Positions 1 through 8,365 of a stretch of 64,000 nt of DNA are shown here, piece by piece. The stretch spans positions 1 through 64,000 of the forward strand of contig NZ_BRLB01000018.1 in the NCBI RefSeq assembly GCF_027923465.1, read 5' to 3'. The position numbers and the translations under genes were made by a program. Source of the stretch: Vallitalea longa. Lineage in GTDB: Bacteria > Bacillota > Clostridia > Lachnospirales > Vallitaleaceae. Positions within the stretch are counted from its first letter, which is position 1. Every line of letters starts with the position of its first letter. The notes beneath the pieces are model-generated. The model searched no databases and was not told the DNA's origin. It saw nothing but the letters and a program-made list of their open reading frames with translations.

Positions 1-4
1 ATTT

Positions 5-95
5 GATTCATTTGAATGATTTTCTCCTATAGTTGTTTTTGTGGTGATTACACTATAACAGAAATCTTCAAATGAATCATTTCTTTTTTATTTTG
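5..95 (+). terminator. Long hairpin with T tract, terminator of an upstream gene
   Basis: GATTCATTTGAA at 5-16 pairs perfectly with TTCAAATGAATC at 68-79. The stem continues inward with one bulge (GATTTTCT with AGAAATC) and again as TATAGT/ACTATA. The right arm runs into TTTCTTTTTTATTTT. The shape is that of an intrinsic terminator with an unusually long, branched hairpin. Confidence 0.5.
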
Positions 96-148
96 TTTAT
101 TCGGACATTTCATTATACAACTTTGCAAAAAATAGTGATATTATTAAA

Positions 149-169
149 GAAACTTTCCTAATGGACAAA
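149..169 (+). repeat. Dispersed motif, copy 1
   Basis: Positions 150-169 read AAACTTTCCTAATGGACAAA, matching 6242-6261 except for one T/C difference; the preceding G is shared too. Both copies lie a few hundred bases before a carbohydrate operon. Function unknown; regulatory site or remnant of a repeat family are both possible. Confidence 0.4.
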
Positions 170-541
170 TACGCTATGGGGAACGAGGTGTAGACTCTTT
201 TGTTCTATAAAAAGAAAAATTGAGGCAATAACAAATAATACTGTATACAATATGAACACCAAAAAATAATAAAAAATAAATATTAAATATATATGTATGG
301 TAATTGAATGACAATATTAATTGGAATTTTTGTTTGAAATCATGAAATTTAGGAATAATATTACCAAAAATTATACAAAATATAAAATCATAAGTTTAAC
401 GTTTAACTTAAAATTAACTTAAAATTAGTATTTTGCTAGTTTTTATAAGGAAAATTTTTGAATCATTATGTACTTTTTTACATTAAAAAGTCATTTGACA
501 TAATAATACATTATTCGACATATTTCTACTTTTTAGCCCAC

Positions 542-569
542 TTGAAATTATTTTAAAATGGTATAGAAT
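542..569 (+). promoter_or_regulatory. Candidate sigma-A promoter for the starch-binding protein gene
   Basis: TTGAAA at 542-547 and TAGAAT at 564-569 are separated by 16 bases, and lie about 50 bases before the start codon at 620. It is the best match to a vegetative promoter in this leader, but AT-rich sequence gives many weak matches. Confidence 0.35.
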
Positions 570-619
570 ATTACATGAATCATTTGAAAACTATAAATAT
601 AAAGAAAGGATGAATGATT

Positions 620-1006
620 ATGAAAAAAGTAACTAGCATTATGTTTTTGTCAGTCATATTATTACTATCGGGAAGTTTGTCAGCTAATACCTTCGCAAAA
701 AGTCCTGATGAGAAAGTAACTTGTAAGATTGTATATGAAAGTTGGTATGAACCAAGTCTTTATACTGAAGCGGTTATACTCCATTACGGTGTAGACGGAT
801 GGGATGATGTGAAAGATGTGACAATGGCATGTAAATATGGATTTGATGAAAACCATAATTATAAAGTATGGTATGAAGCAGATGTTGAAGCAAATGAAAA
901 TGATACTATCGATTACTGTTTCCATATTAAATATAATAGAGGAGGAGGAGATTACTGGGATAACAACGAAGGAAAAGATTATCATATTGTGGCACAAAAT
1001 AACTAG
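620..1006 (+). CDS. Secreted starch-binding (CBM25-like) domain protein
   Basis: A 128-residue protein consisting of a signal peptide (MKKVTSIMF, a hydrophobic stretch, then cleavage near residue 27) and one small beta-sandwich domain. The features LHYGVDGW, a following M...C/G segment, a YCFHIKYN strand and the closing WDNNEGKDYHI are those of family 25 carbohydrate-binding modules, which bind starch granules and malto-oligosaccharides. I chose the ATG at 620 rather than 614 because the AGAAAGGA ribosome site (603-610) is then 9 bases away. It lies 46 bases before a secreted amylase, from which it is separated by a hairpin with a T run, so it is probably made in excess over the enzyme. A stand-alone binding module with no catalytic partner in the same chain is unusual; it may act as a free starch-binding helper. 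The CBM assignment is from motif memory. Confidence 0.7.
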   Translation: MKKVTSIMFLSVILLLSGSLSANTFAKSPDEKVTCKIVYESWYEPSLYTEAVILHYGVDGWDDVKDVTMACKYGFDENHNYKVWYEADVEANENDTIDYCFHIKYNRGGGDYWDNNEGKDYHIVAQNN

Positions 1007-1015
1007 ACTTAATAT

Positions 1016-1038
1016 CCCAAACTCTTTTGGGGTTTTTT
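1016..1038 (+). terminator. Attenuator between binding protein and amylase
   Basis: CCCAAA (1016-1021) pairs with TTTGGG (1026-1031) around a 4-base loop and is followed by six T (1033-1038). The amylase ribosome site AGGAGG begins at 1039. This is a compact intrinsic terminator inside what is otherwise one transcription unit, expected to let only part of transcription through. Confidence 0.6.
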
Positions 1039-1052
1039 AGGAGGCATATAAA

Positions 1053-3542
1053 ATGAAAAAATCTAAAATAATATCAAAAGCTATAGCTGTCCCTCTTGCT
1101 GTTAGCCTTATGGCTGGTACAGGATTAGCAGCTCCTAGAACTGATGAAAATGCTGCTTGGAATGTAAACTATAGTGAAGATGGAACTAATCCAGCAGGTT
1201 ATTATGGTCAATGGGAAGGACATGATTATTTCCCTTCACCAGATGATTGGAGAAAGATTCCCATGTATCAGTTCATAACAGATAGATTCGCAGATGGAGA
1301 TCCATCAAACAATGAAGATGAATATGGAGGATATGACCTATATAGAGTAGATGCCAGACATGGTGGCGATTTTAAAGGGATTGAAGATAAATTAGATTAT
1401 ATAAAATCTCTTGGATATAATGCTATATGGATATCACCAGTTTTCCAGAATAGAAACAATTCTTATCATGGATATGGAGAAATTGATTTCACATTAGTTG
1501 ATGATAGATTTGGAACAATAGACGATTTTAGAGATATGGTAGATGCGGCGCATTCAAAAGGAATGTATGTAATTGTTGATATGATTGTTAACCATATGTC
1601 GGATTTGTATTATTTTGAAGGACATGAAAATGAAGGTGCGCCATTCCGTCTTCATGATGGCGAATACAAATTAATACCTAGAAGTCCTGATGAAACATAC
1701 CAAGATTTTCCTGTAAATAATACATTTATTAATGAGGGACAATACTGTGATGTATATGATTCTCAAGGTAATAAAAAAGTAGATTCAGGTATGGGAACAG
1801 GTTCATTCTGGAATAGTGATTTTCATCATAATGGTGATCTTACAGATTATAATGATGCTTGGTGCAATCATCTAGGAAAGATATATGGTTCATTAGATGA
1901 CCTAAGAACAACTCATCCAAGAGTTCAAGATAAGATTATCGCTATGACAAAATCATTGATTGGTTCAACAGATATAGATGGTATCCGTATGGATACTCCT
2001 ATGCAAGTACCACTTTATTTCTTCAAGAGATGGGCGCCAGCAGTAAAAGATTATGCTGCAAGCCTTGGTAAAGATAACTTCTTTATTTTTGGAGAGTTCT
2101 ACTGTGACCGTGGACGTGGAGCAACTATGGTAGGAAGAGGAAAAGAACCACATCAAGTGGGAGAACCTTATTCATTCATAGATGATACATATACAATGGA
2201 TGGTGGTATTAATTATCAGATGTATTTTAATTTCTTTATGCCTGCTGTCAAAGACCAAGTTTATGGTAAGTTGAATGAGTGTAAAATTCAATATGACAAA
2301 GATAAAGAAGCTTATGATTTCTGGGATCCTAAGAAAAATGAATCAAGATATACAATGCTTAATTTCTTTGATAATCATGACCAATGGAGGTTAACTAGTG
2401 CAAACGATGGTTTCAAAAAAGCTAAGCTAGCAAGTTCAATAATCGCATTATGGCCTGGTGTACCTTTATTCTATTATGGAGATGAGCAAGGATTTTCTTC
2501 AAATGGTACTGCTTTAGATGGTATATCACGTGAAGACTTCATGAGCAGTGTTGCCTGGTATGACGTCGATTGTAAAACAGGTGATAATCCAGCTGTAAAA
2601 GATAACTTTGATATGTGTAATCCTTCATATCAATATATTCAAAAAATCATGAACATAAGAAGACAATATCCAGCACTTCAAAGTACAGATGAATTGTATG
2701 AGAGATGGTGTCAACCTGATGCAGGTAACGGTGTTTATGTATATAGCCGTGTATGGGGAGATAAGAAAGATTGGGCTATGGTTGCTTTCAATACATGGTC
2801 AGACAATATAGAAGCAAAGAATTTCCATACAGGTTGGAATGAAGGGGATGAAATTGTTAATGCAATGAATCCTGATGAGAGATATCGTCTTGGTAAAGAT
2901 GGTATGATGAGTTCACTATGGGTAGGACCTTACGAAACAAAAGTATTCGTTAGGGCAGATAATGTACAAAGCCTTGATCCTGTTGTTACATCGGTAACAC
3001 CTGAACATGATACTAGAGTAGAAAGTGATTCAGAAACTATTACTTTGAAATTCAGTAAAGAAATGGATGAAAACAGTGTTAAAGATGCATTCAGATATAA
3101 TGGAAACTCAGTTGCAACAGCTGATTTGAATTATGATGATGAGAATAATACACTTACATATGAAACTAATATAGATGAAGGAATCAATATTGTAGAGATT
3201 CTTGAAAGTGCTAAAAGTGAAGATGGAAAATATCTATACGGAAAATTCGAATCCAGATTCAGAAAAGGAACAGATATTAATCCAATAGCTAATCCTTCTA
3301 AAATTTGGACTTTTGATGAAAACTTGATTCAAGATGTAGATAGTAACGATATAGTTTTACATCATTCAGCTGTAGGTTCTAAATACCTAAGAGTATCTAA
3401 TGATGATGGAAAAACATGGAGTGAATGGGTTCCATATTCAGAAGAAACACAATGGACAATTAATGATGATACTGAAAAAGTTGCTGTACAGTATTGGGCT
3501 GATAATAGCGCAGCTTATTTTGTGCAAGATGAAGTCAAGTAA
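1053..3542 (+). CDS. Secreted GH13 alpha-amylase-family enzyme
   Basis: An 829-residue exported glycoside hydrolase with a signal peptide ending near GLAAP (residue 27). The GH13 barrel shows the four family regions: DMIVNH (D176-H181), DGIRMD with nucleophile D314, FGEF with acid/base E348, and FFDNHD with D443. A beta-sandwich region follows, then an Ig-like segment (SVTPEHDTRV... LKFSKEMDENSV, about residues 645-740), then a C-terminal region with SNDDGKTWSEW. It should cut alpha-glucans outside the cell, fitting the starch-binding partner upstream. The ribosome site AGGAGG is 8 bases before the ATG. Unusually, the N-terminal stretch YYGQWEGHDYFPSPDDW, followed by a DRFADGDPSNN segment, recalls the start of the amylase-like domain of fungal cell-wall alpha-1,3-glucan synthases more than classical bacterial amylases. 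Substrate specificity (starch, alpha-1,3-glucan or other) therefore cannot be fixed from sequence alone. Confidence 0.85.
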   Translation: MKKSKIISKAIAVPLAVSLMAGTGLAAPRTDENAAWNVNYSEDGTNPAGYYGQWEGHDYFPSPDDWRKIPMYQFITDRFADGDPSNNEDEYGGYDLYRVDARHGGDFKGIEDKLDYIKSLGYNAIWISPVFQNRNNSYHGYGEIDFTLVDDRFGTIDDFRDMVDAAHSKGMYVIVDMIVNHMSDLYYFEGHENEGAPFRLHDGEYKLIPRSPDETYQDFPVNNTFINEGQYCDVYDSQGNKKVDSGMGTGSFWNSDFHHNGDLTDYNDAWCNHLGKIYGSLDDLRTTHPRVQDKIIAMTKSLIGSTDIDGIRMDTPMQVPLYFFKRWAPAVKDYAASLGKDNFFIFGEFYCDRGRGATMVGRGKEPHQVGEPYSFIDDTYTMDGGINYQMYFNFFMPAVKDQVYGKLNECKIQYDKDKEAYDFWDPKKNESRYTMLNFFDNHDQWRLTSANDGFKKAKLASSIIALWPGVPLFYYGDEQGFSSNGTALDGISREDFMSSVAWYDVDCKTGDNPAVKDNFDMCNPSYQYIQKIMNIRRQYPALQSTDELYERWCQPDAGNGVYVYSRVWGDKKDWAMVAFNTWSDNIEAKNFHTGWNEGDEIVNAMNPDERYRLGKDGMMSSLWVGPYETKVFVRADNVQSLDPVVTSVTPEHDTRVESDSETITLKFSKEMDENSVKDAFRYNGNSVATADLNYDDENNTLTYETNIDEGINIVEILESAKSEDGKYLYGKFESRFRKGTDINPIANPSKIWTFDENLIQDVDSNDIVLHHSAVGSKYLRVSNDDGKTWSEWVPYSEETQWTINDDTEKVAVQYWADNSAAYFVQDEVK

Positions 3543-3589
3543 GATAGTATTTAATAATATACCAGTCTAATATAATACTCACGAAAAGT

Positions 3590-3635
3590 AATACTCCTCT
3601 TTGACAAAGTGTAGAATTTGTCAAAGAGGAGTATT
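3590..3635 (+). terminator. Hairpin after the amylase gene
   Basis: A perfect 19-bp inverted repeat: AATACTCCTCTTTGACAAA (3590-3608) against its complement at 3617-3635, with an 8-base loop. There is no clean T run, only CTTACTTT, so termination may be partial, but its place 48 bases after the stop codon fits an operon end. Confidence 0.6.
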
Positions 3636-3907
3636 CTTACTTTATGGAGAAGTGTTATTTTTCAAGCATATGAATAATCAGTAGAACTATGATAACTATA
3701 AAGTTTTTAAGTCGTTTTTGTAATAATGTAATCATTTATCTGTTTATATATGGATTTTAATTATATAAAATTAACCTTATGATGATGAGATTTTAGATGA
3801 ATTGCATAGAATTATACCAAAAAAATTTATTTTAATGATAATTTATGGTACAATTATAAATGCGTTATTTATTCATATTGACTAAAATTAACATCAGGAG
3901 GATGACG
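3636..3907. other. Intergenic region before the AraC-family regulator
   Basis: AT-rich leader of the regulator gene. The only clear element is the ribosome site AGGAGG at 3896-3901. A longer reading frame could start at 3860, but no ribosome site precedes it. I see no other structure. Confidence 0.5.
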
Positions 3908-6100
3908 ATGAGAAGTAGAAAAGGCATGAAAAAAAAATCGTTGTATAGGTTAATAAGTACAAATATCATAATAGTAATGGTAGTACTGATACTAATGATT
4001 CCTATATATTTAGAGGCATATGATATATTGAAAAAAAATGTTGCCGATAGTTCAAAAAATACCCTAAAAATAGGATTGGAACGGTTAGTCAATGATTTGG
4101 ATAACATAAATCATGTTGCATTTAATTTGCAAAGTGAAGAATTACTTAAATATATGGCAGATATTCAGGGGGATATTAGAAATACAGATTATATAGATAT
4201 GATTGATTTGCAAAAAACAATCAATGATATGACATCACATATAAATATAGTATATGATAGTTTTGTGATGTTCAGAAATAATAACATCGTTGTAGGCGTA
4301 GATAAAGTGTATGATAGTGCAAATAGATTCTATCCTAATTTTTTTACTTATAATGATATGTCCTATATTGATTATAAAGAACATATGATGGATCTAGATA
4401 ACAATAGCTATTTAATCAACAAATCAAATAATACTATTATGTATATAAATACAATGCCCTATAAGTATAAAAAATATGAGTCAGTACTGGTTTCATTAAT
4501 ACGTATAGAAGATGTAATAGATATGTTAGCGGATAGCAATATCATTAAAGATGGATTTCTTTCTATTTATAATAAAAATGGTGACTTGATACTATCGACT
4601 GAAGATGATAAATCTTATGATATAAAATATAATGATTTTGATACTAGCAAAGAAATGAAAATAATGAATAAGAAATATACACTTATAAAGGCACAAGAAT
4701 TGAATTCAGGGTTAACGGTTGTCATGGGTATATCTAATTTAGTTTTTATTAAGGAAATACGTCCTATACTAATTATAATCAATACATATATCGTTATTAC
4801 AATAATAGTTGGGTTGATTATATCATTGATATTCGCGTATAGAGAATATAGACCAATTAAAGGATTAATGCAAGTGGCAAGTCAATTTTCCAATGAGCAA
4901 GATAATACGAGTGGAGAGCTTCAATATCTCAAACAGGTCTTTTTAACTACATCAAAACAAACGAGAGAACTGTCTGATAGGTTGAATGTTATGAAAAAAC
5001 AAGTAGAGGTTAGTGTATTTGAAAAGATATTAAACGGAAGTTTATTGGATTTAAGTGTTGATACTGAGATAAATAAGTATATGCCATGGTTAGCTAATGG
5101 GTTCATCATTATAACGATGAAAACTAAAGAGTATTCCTCAGAATTGACTGCAACAATGATAGAGAAATATTTTACGGAGTGTTCAGAGAAATATGAATAT
5201 TATCTTCACCCGTCATTACATAATTATACAGTCATGGTATTTGCGTGTGACACTGAACAACAATTTCAAAGTATAATCAAACAATTTGAAAAAATAGTGT
5301 ATAGCAACATAAACAATAGTAAAATGGTGTGTGGTATATCTAAACAACATAATGTGTATAAGGATATAAAGGTAGCTTATGAACAAGCAATGTATGCTAT
5401 CAAATATTGTAATAGAAGTAAGAATAAATTAATCAATTCCTTTGAGAGTAAAAATACAGGTGAAATAATTTTTAATATAAGAGACAGTAGAATCCTTAAT
5501 GAAAGATTATTAAATGGTGATGTGAAAGCTATTGATGATTATTTTGGAGAACTATATACAACTATAATGGATAGTGGAAATATATCAGAGGAACATCTTA
5601 AACAATTCTTCTATCAAGTAAAAGGTATAATAGTTTCTACATGTAAAGATCTATCTAGGATGGATTTGCTTGTGGAGAAAAAAGAGTATCTGGATTTTAC
5701 AACGATCAAAGAAATGATAAACTATCTAACAGATAAGTGTAATGAAATCTGCAACATAATAAATGATAATAAAAAAAGTAAAAATAATCTTTTAAAAGAT
5801 AAAATATATAATTATATAGAAACAAACTTCAATGATCCAAATTTATATGGAAAAGCACTGGCTGAAAAATTCAATATTTCTCAAAAATATTTATTTAATT
5901 TCATAAAAGAGCAAACTGGAAGAAGTTTAGGAGAAATTATAGAATCTAAGAGATTGAATTATGCTGTTGAGTTAATAAAAACAACTGATTTGACTTTCAG
6001 TAAAATTGCTTTGCAATGTGGATTTAATTCATCTAATACATTTTACAAAGCATTTAAACGTGTATATGGGGTAACACCTGGTAGTATGAGAAAAAGATAA
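3908..6100 (+). CDS. Membrane-anchored AraC-family transcriptional regulator
   Basis: A 730-residue regulator. Two membrane segments (about residues 17-38, IIIVMVVLILMIPIYLEAY, and 280-310, PILIIINTYIVITIIVGLI) frame an extracellular sensory region of roughly 240 residues, probably Cache-like. A cytoplasmic linker follows, and then a C-terminal AraC double helix-turn-helix (KALAEKFNISQKYLFNFIKE ... IALQCGFNSSNTFYKAFKRVYGVTPG). Such one-component proteins sense sugars outside the cell and activate neighbouring uptake operons. The sulfatase operon starting 350 bases downstream on the same strand is the obvious target. I chose 3908 because AGGAGG ends 6 bases before it; in-frame ATGs at 3902 and 3926 are alternatives. 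A strong terminator follows the gene, so it is transcribed separately from its presumed target. Confidence 0.8.
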   Translation: MRSRKGMKKKSLYRLISTNIIIVMVVLILMIPIYLEAYDILKKNVADSSKNTLKIGLERLVNDLDNINHVAFNLQSEELLKYMADIQGDIRNTDYIDMIDLQKTINDMTSHINIVYDSFVMFRNNNIVVGVDKVYDSANRFYPNFFTYNDMSYIDYKEHMMDLDNNSYLINKSNNTIMYINTMPYKYKKYESVLVSLIRIEDVIDMLADSNIIKDGFLSIYNKNGDLILSTEDDKSYDIKYNDFDTSKEMKIMNKKYTLIKAQELNSGLTVVMGISNLVFIKEIRPILIIINTYIVITIIVGLIISLIFAYREYRPIKGLMQVASQFSNEQDNTSGELQYLKQVFLTTSKQTRELSDRLNVMKKQVEVSVFEKILNGSLLDLSVDTEINKYMPWLANGFIIITMKTKEYSSELTATMIEKYFTECSEKYEYYLHPSLHNYTVMVFACDTEQQFQSIIKQFEKIVYSNINNSKMVCGISKQHNVYKDIKVAYEQAMYAIKYCNRSKNKLINSFESKNTGEIIFNIRDSRILNERLLNGDVKAIDDYFGELYTTIMDSGNISEEHLKQFFYQVKGIIVSTCKDLSRMDLLVEKKEYLDFTTIKEMINYLTDKCNEICNIINDNKKSKNNLLKDKIYNYIETNFNDPNLYGKALAEKFNISQKYLFNFIKEQTGRSLGEIIESKRLNYAVELIKTTDLTFSKIALQCGFNSSNTFYKAFKRVYGVTPGSMRKR

Positions 6101-6140
6101 AGGATATGTATGATTTTATTAAAGTTATATTGGGTAATAA

Positions 6141-6180
6141 AAAAAGTCAAAACCTTTAATAGTAAAGGTTTTGACTTTTT
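6141..6180 (+). terminator. Intrinsic terminator of the AraC-family gene
   Basis: A perfect 17-bp stem (AAAAAGTCAAAACCTTT at 6141-6157 with 6164-6180) closes a 6-base loop and ends in a T run. The A-rich left flank could let it work in both directions. Confidence 0.85.
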
Positions 6181-6214
6181 TCTATCTTAAAGTTCTTCTT
6201 TTTAAATATATGAA

Positions 6215-6230
6215 ATAGGAGCGTTTTCAT
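6215..6230 (+). promoter_or_regulatory. Candidate catabolite-responsive (cre) element
   Basis: ATAGGAGCGTTTTCAT matches the Firmicute CcpA consensus WTGNNARCGNWWWCAW at every fixed position but one (A in place of G at the third base). It lies upstream of the sulfated-glycan operon, where glucose repression would be expected. Motif match only. Confidence 0.4.
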
Positions 6231-6240
6231 ATGCGTCAAG

Positions 6241-6261
6241 GAAACTTTCCTAACGGACAAA
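6241..6261 (+). repeat. Dispersed motif, copy 2
   Basis: AAACTTTCCTAACGGACAAA at 6242-6261, preceded by G. Together with bases 6239-6240 it forms the 13-base palindrome AGGAAACTTTCCT (6239-6251). Copy 1 is at 149-169. It sits next to the cre-like site. Confidence 0.4.
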
Positions 6262-6344
6262 AGCATTAAAAAAACTGATTGATTTATAATTTAATAGTGC
6301 AATATTACTTTGGTCAACTAAAAATACAAATATAAACAAGCAAT

Positions 6345-6360
6345 TATTACTATAGTAATA
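6345..6360. promoter_or_regulatory. Palindromic operator candidate, copy 1
   Basis: TATTACTATAGTAATA is a perfect 16-base palindrome about 90 bases before the first binding-protein gene. The same 16-base core is found before the second binding-protein gene, and a common string CAATTTACTAAAATG follows both, so the leader was duplicated together with the gene and the core was kept. A regulator dimer site or promoter core is likely. Confidence 0.5.
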
Positions 6361-6449
6361 CAAAAAAAAGAAAATACAATTTACTAAAATGCATATAATA
6401 AGCTACAATAACAATCGGAAAAAACAAATGTGAAAATGGAGGGTTGGTT

Positions 6450-8123
6450 ATGAAGAAAGAATTGATTAAAGTATTGTCGTGTTTATTGTTATTAGTTTTG
6501 CTAGTAACAGCATGTGCAACGAAAAAAGATAATGTAAGTAGTAAAGAGGGTATTACAGATAACAGCAATTCTAGTAACGATTTAACACCAGTGGGGGAAT
6601 TCCCAATTACAAAAGAACCATTAACGTTATCAGTAGGTGTTTTACAAGATCCAAATGTAGAAGATTTTGATACTAATGCCTATACTAAATGGATTGAAGA
6701 AAATACAGGGATTGATATTCAGTTTGAATATTTTCCTAATAAAAATGCAACAGAAAAATTATCTATAATGCTTAATTCAAATGAGAAGTTACCTGAAGTC
6801 CTTATTGGATTCAGACTAAATACTATTGATGTAGCTAGATATGGAAAACAAGGATATTTTCTTCCGTTAAATGATTATTATGAAAATTACTCAGTAAATA
6901 TTAATGAATTTTATAGTAAACATCCTGAGCTAGTTAAATATTTCAAATCACCAGATGGGAATATCTATACTGTGCCACAATATACAGAATCAACACCAAA
7001 TATGTTTGCTTTAAGAGGATGGATCAATCAAGTATGGTTAGATGAATTAGGATTGGATATGCCATCTACAACAGATGAATTACAGAATGTTTTGCAACAA
7101 TTCAAGGATAAAGATCCTAATGGAAATGGATTACCAGATGAATTACCTATGGTAGGTTCAGCAACAACTTGGTATGGTCAAGCAGATAGTTGGATCATGA
7201 ATTCATTTATATATGATGATACAAAAAATAAGTTTATAGTAAATGATAATAAAGTTGATGTTATCTACAATAAAGAAGAATACAAACAAGGCTTAACATA
7301 TATGAATGAACTATGTAATAGTGGATTGTTAAGTCCTTTGACTTTTACTCAGGATAAAGCCCAATATAAACAAATGATGGTTTCGGGTGGAAAGGATAAT
7401 GTGGTTGGAGTATGGGTTGCTGGAGGTGTAATGTTCCCTGCTGGAGATGAAAAAATGAAAGAATATAATCCTCTACCCCCATTATCAGGACCAAATGGAT
7501 TACAAATAACAACATATAATCCATCAATACCATTTCCAATGGCTTATATCACTAAGGATTGTAAAAATGTTGAAGCAGCATTTAGAATGCTGGATTTCAT
7601 GTATAACGATGAAGCTACGATGAGAGCAAGATATGGTGTGCCAGGAATAGACTGGATAGAAAAAGAAGATGGAGAAATTGGTATGTTTGAGGAAGTATTG
7701 GGAATAGAAGGAAAATTTAAAAGCATTCAATTCCCATGGAGTGAACCAGTTCAGAACTCTCATTGGAAAAATACAGGATTACAATTTAGAACAAGTGATA
7801 TTACAGATGCGATAATACCTAGTGGAGATCCATTAGAAAGCCAATATCTTGTTTCTAAAGGTACATTTGCTAATTATGACTATAAACCTGATGATAGTAT
7901 GATTGTTCCGTTAGTTCTCTATAATAGTGAAGAACTAGATGAATTAGGAGATATTCAAACTACTCTTGTGGATTATGTGAAAGAATCAGCCGCAAGGTTT
8001 ATAACAGGAGATATGGATATAGATAAACAATGGGATGACTATGTCAATAATTTAACTAAAATCGGACTTGAAAAATATTTACAGATAACTCAACAGGCTT
8101 GGGACAGAATGAATTTACAATAA
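6450..8123 (+). CDS. Extracellular solute-binding lipoprotein, paralog 1
   Basis: A 557-residue lipoprotein of the large YtcQ/LplA-like oligosaccharide-binding type, with lipobox LVTAC near residue 24 and then a short Ser/Asn linker. It should sit outside the membrane and hand sugars to the permease pair encoded downstream. It is strikingly similar along its whole length to the next gene; blocks such as SVGVLQDPNVEDFDTNAYTK are identical. The context (sulfatases, GH3, GH1) suggests sulfated oligosaccharides as ligand, which is inference. GGAGGG at 6438-6443 favours the ATG at 6450 over a TTG at 6444. Confidence 0.85.
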   Translation: MKKELIKVLSCLLLLVLLVTACATKKDNVSSKEGITDNSNSSNDLTPVGEFPITKEPLTLSVGVLQDPNVEDFDTNAYTKWIEENTGIDIQFEYFPNKNATEKLSIMLNSNEKLPEVLIGFRLNTIDVARYGKQGYFLPLNDYYENYSVNINEFYSKHPELVKYFKSPDGNIYTVPQYTESTPNMFALRGWINQVWLDELGLDMPSTTDELQNVLQQFKDKDPNGNGLPDELPMVGSATTWYGQADSWIMNSFIYDDTKNKFIVNDNKVDVIYNKEEYKQGLTYMNELCNSGLLSPLTFTQDKAQYKQMMVSGGKDNVVGVWVAGGVMFPAGDEKMKEYNPLPPLSGPNGLQITTYNPSIPFPMAYITKDCKNVEAAFRMLDFMYNDEATMRARYGVPGIDWIEKEDGEIGMFEEVLGIEGKFKSIQFPWSEPVQNSHWKNTGLQFRTSDITDAIIPSGDPLESQYLVSKGTFANYDYKPDDSMIVPLVLYNSEELDELGDIQTTLVDYVKESAARFITGDMDIDKQWDDYVNNLTKIGLEKYLQITQQAWDRMNLQ

Positions 8124-8255
8124 TCATAGAAATCTAATCAATAGTCTTATTGGAATATTAGGTATGGGTAAAAAGTAACAAAATAAATTAGCGTATTCAC
8201 TGAAAAAAAGAAAATATTACTCTCGTCAACAAAAAAACACTATTTTAACATGCAA

Positions 8256-8273
8256 ATATTACTATAGTAATAT
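8256..8273. promoter_or_regulatory. Palindromic operator candidate, copy 2
   Basis: ATATTACTATAGTAATAT is a perfect 18-base palindrome sharing its 16-base core with 6345-6360. A related GTCAAC-plus-A-rich stretch precedes both copies and CAATTTACTAAAATG follows both. The second binding-protein gene therefore probably has its own, similarly controlled promoter. Confidence 0.5.
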
Positions 8274-8365
8274 GAAAAAATCAATATCCAATTTACTAAA
8301 ATGACTTTAGAAGTTATAGTTTTATCATAAGCAGAAAAATAAAAATACAAAATGGAGGGCATAAA

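Larger units (their letters stand above)
1..619. other. Intergenic region before the starch cluster
   Basis: No convincing gene lies here. The left end holds a long hairpin with a T-rich tail that probably ends a gene lying left of the window. A motif shared with the region before the solute-binding protein genes sits at 149-169, and a promoter for the first gene at 542-569. The rest is AT-rich sequence in which I see nothing else. Confidence 0.6.
6101..6449. other. Regulatory region before the sulfated-glycan operon
   Basis: This leader holds the terminator of the regulator gene, a cre-like site (6215-6230), the second copy of the dispersed motif (6241-6261) and a 16-bp palindrome (6345-6360) followed by CAATTTACTAAAATG. 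The palindrome and that last string recur before the next gene. The ribosome site GGAGGG ends at 6443. Confidence 0.6.

Noticed and set aside
12-588. Three ATTTGAATGAT/TGAATCATTT-like strings near 5-20, 68-83 and 575-588 as a repeat array
   Set aside because: Two form the arms of one terminator hairpin and the third is a short AT-rich partial match; no array spacing is seen.
837-1040. 67-codon plus-strand frame overlapping the starch-binding protein gene
   Set aside because: It lies in another frame of a gene with a clear signal peptide and domain, has no ribosome site, and its C-terminus runs through the attenuator hairpin.
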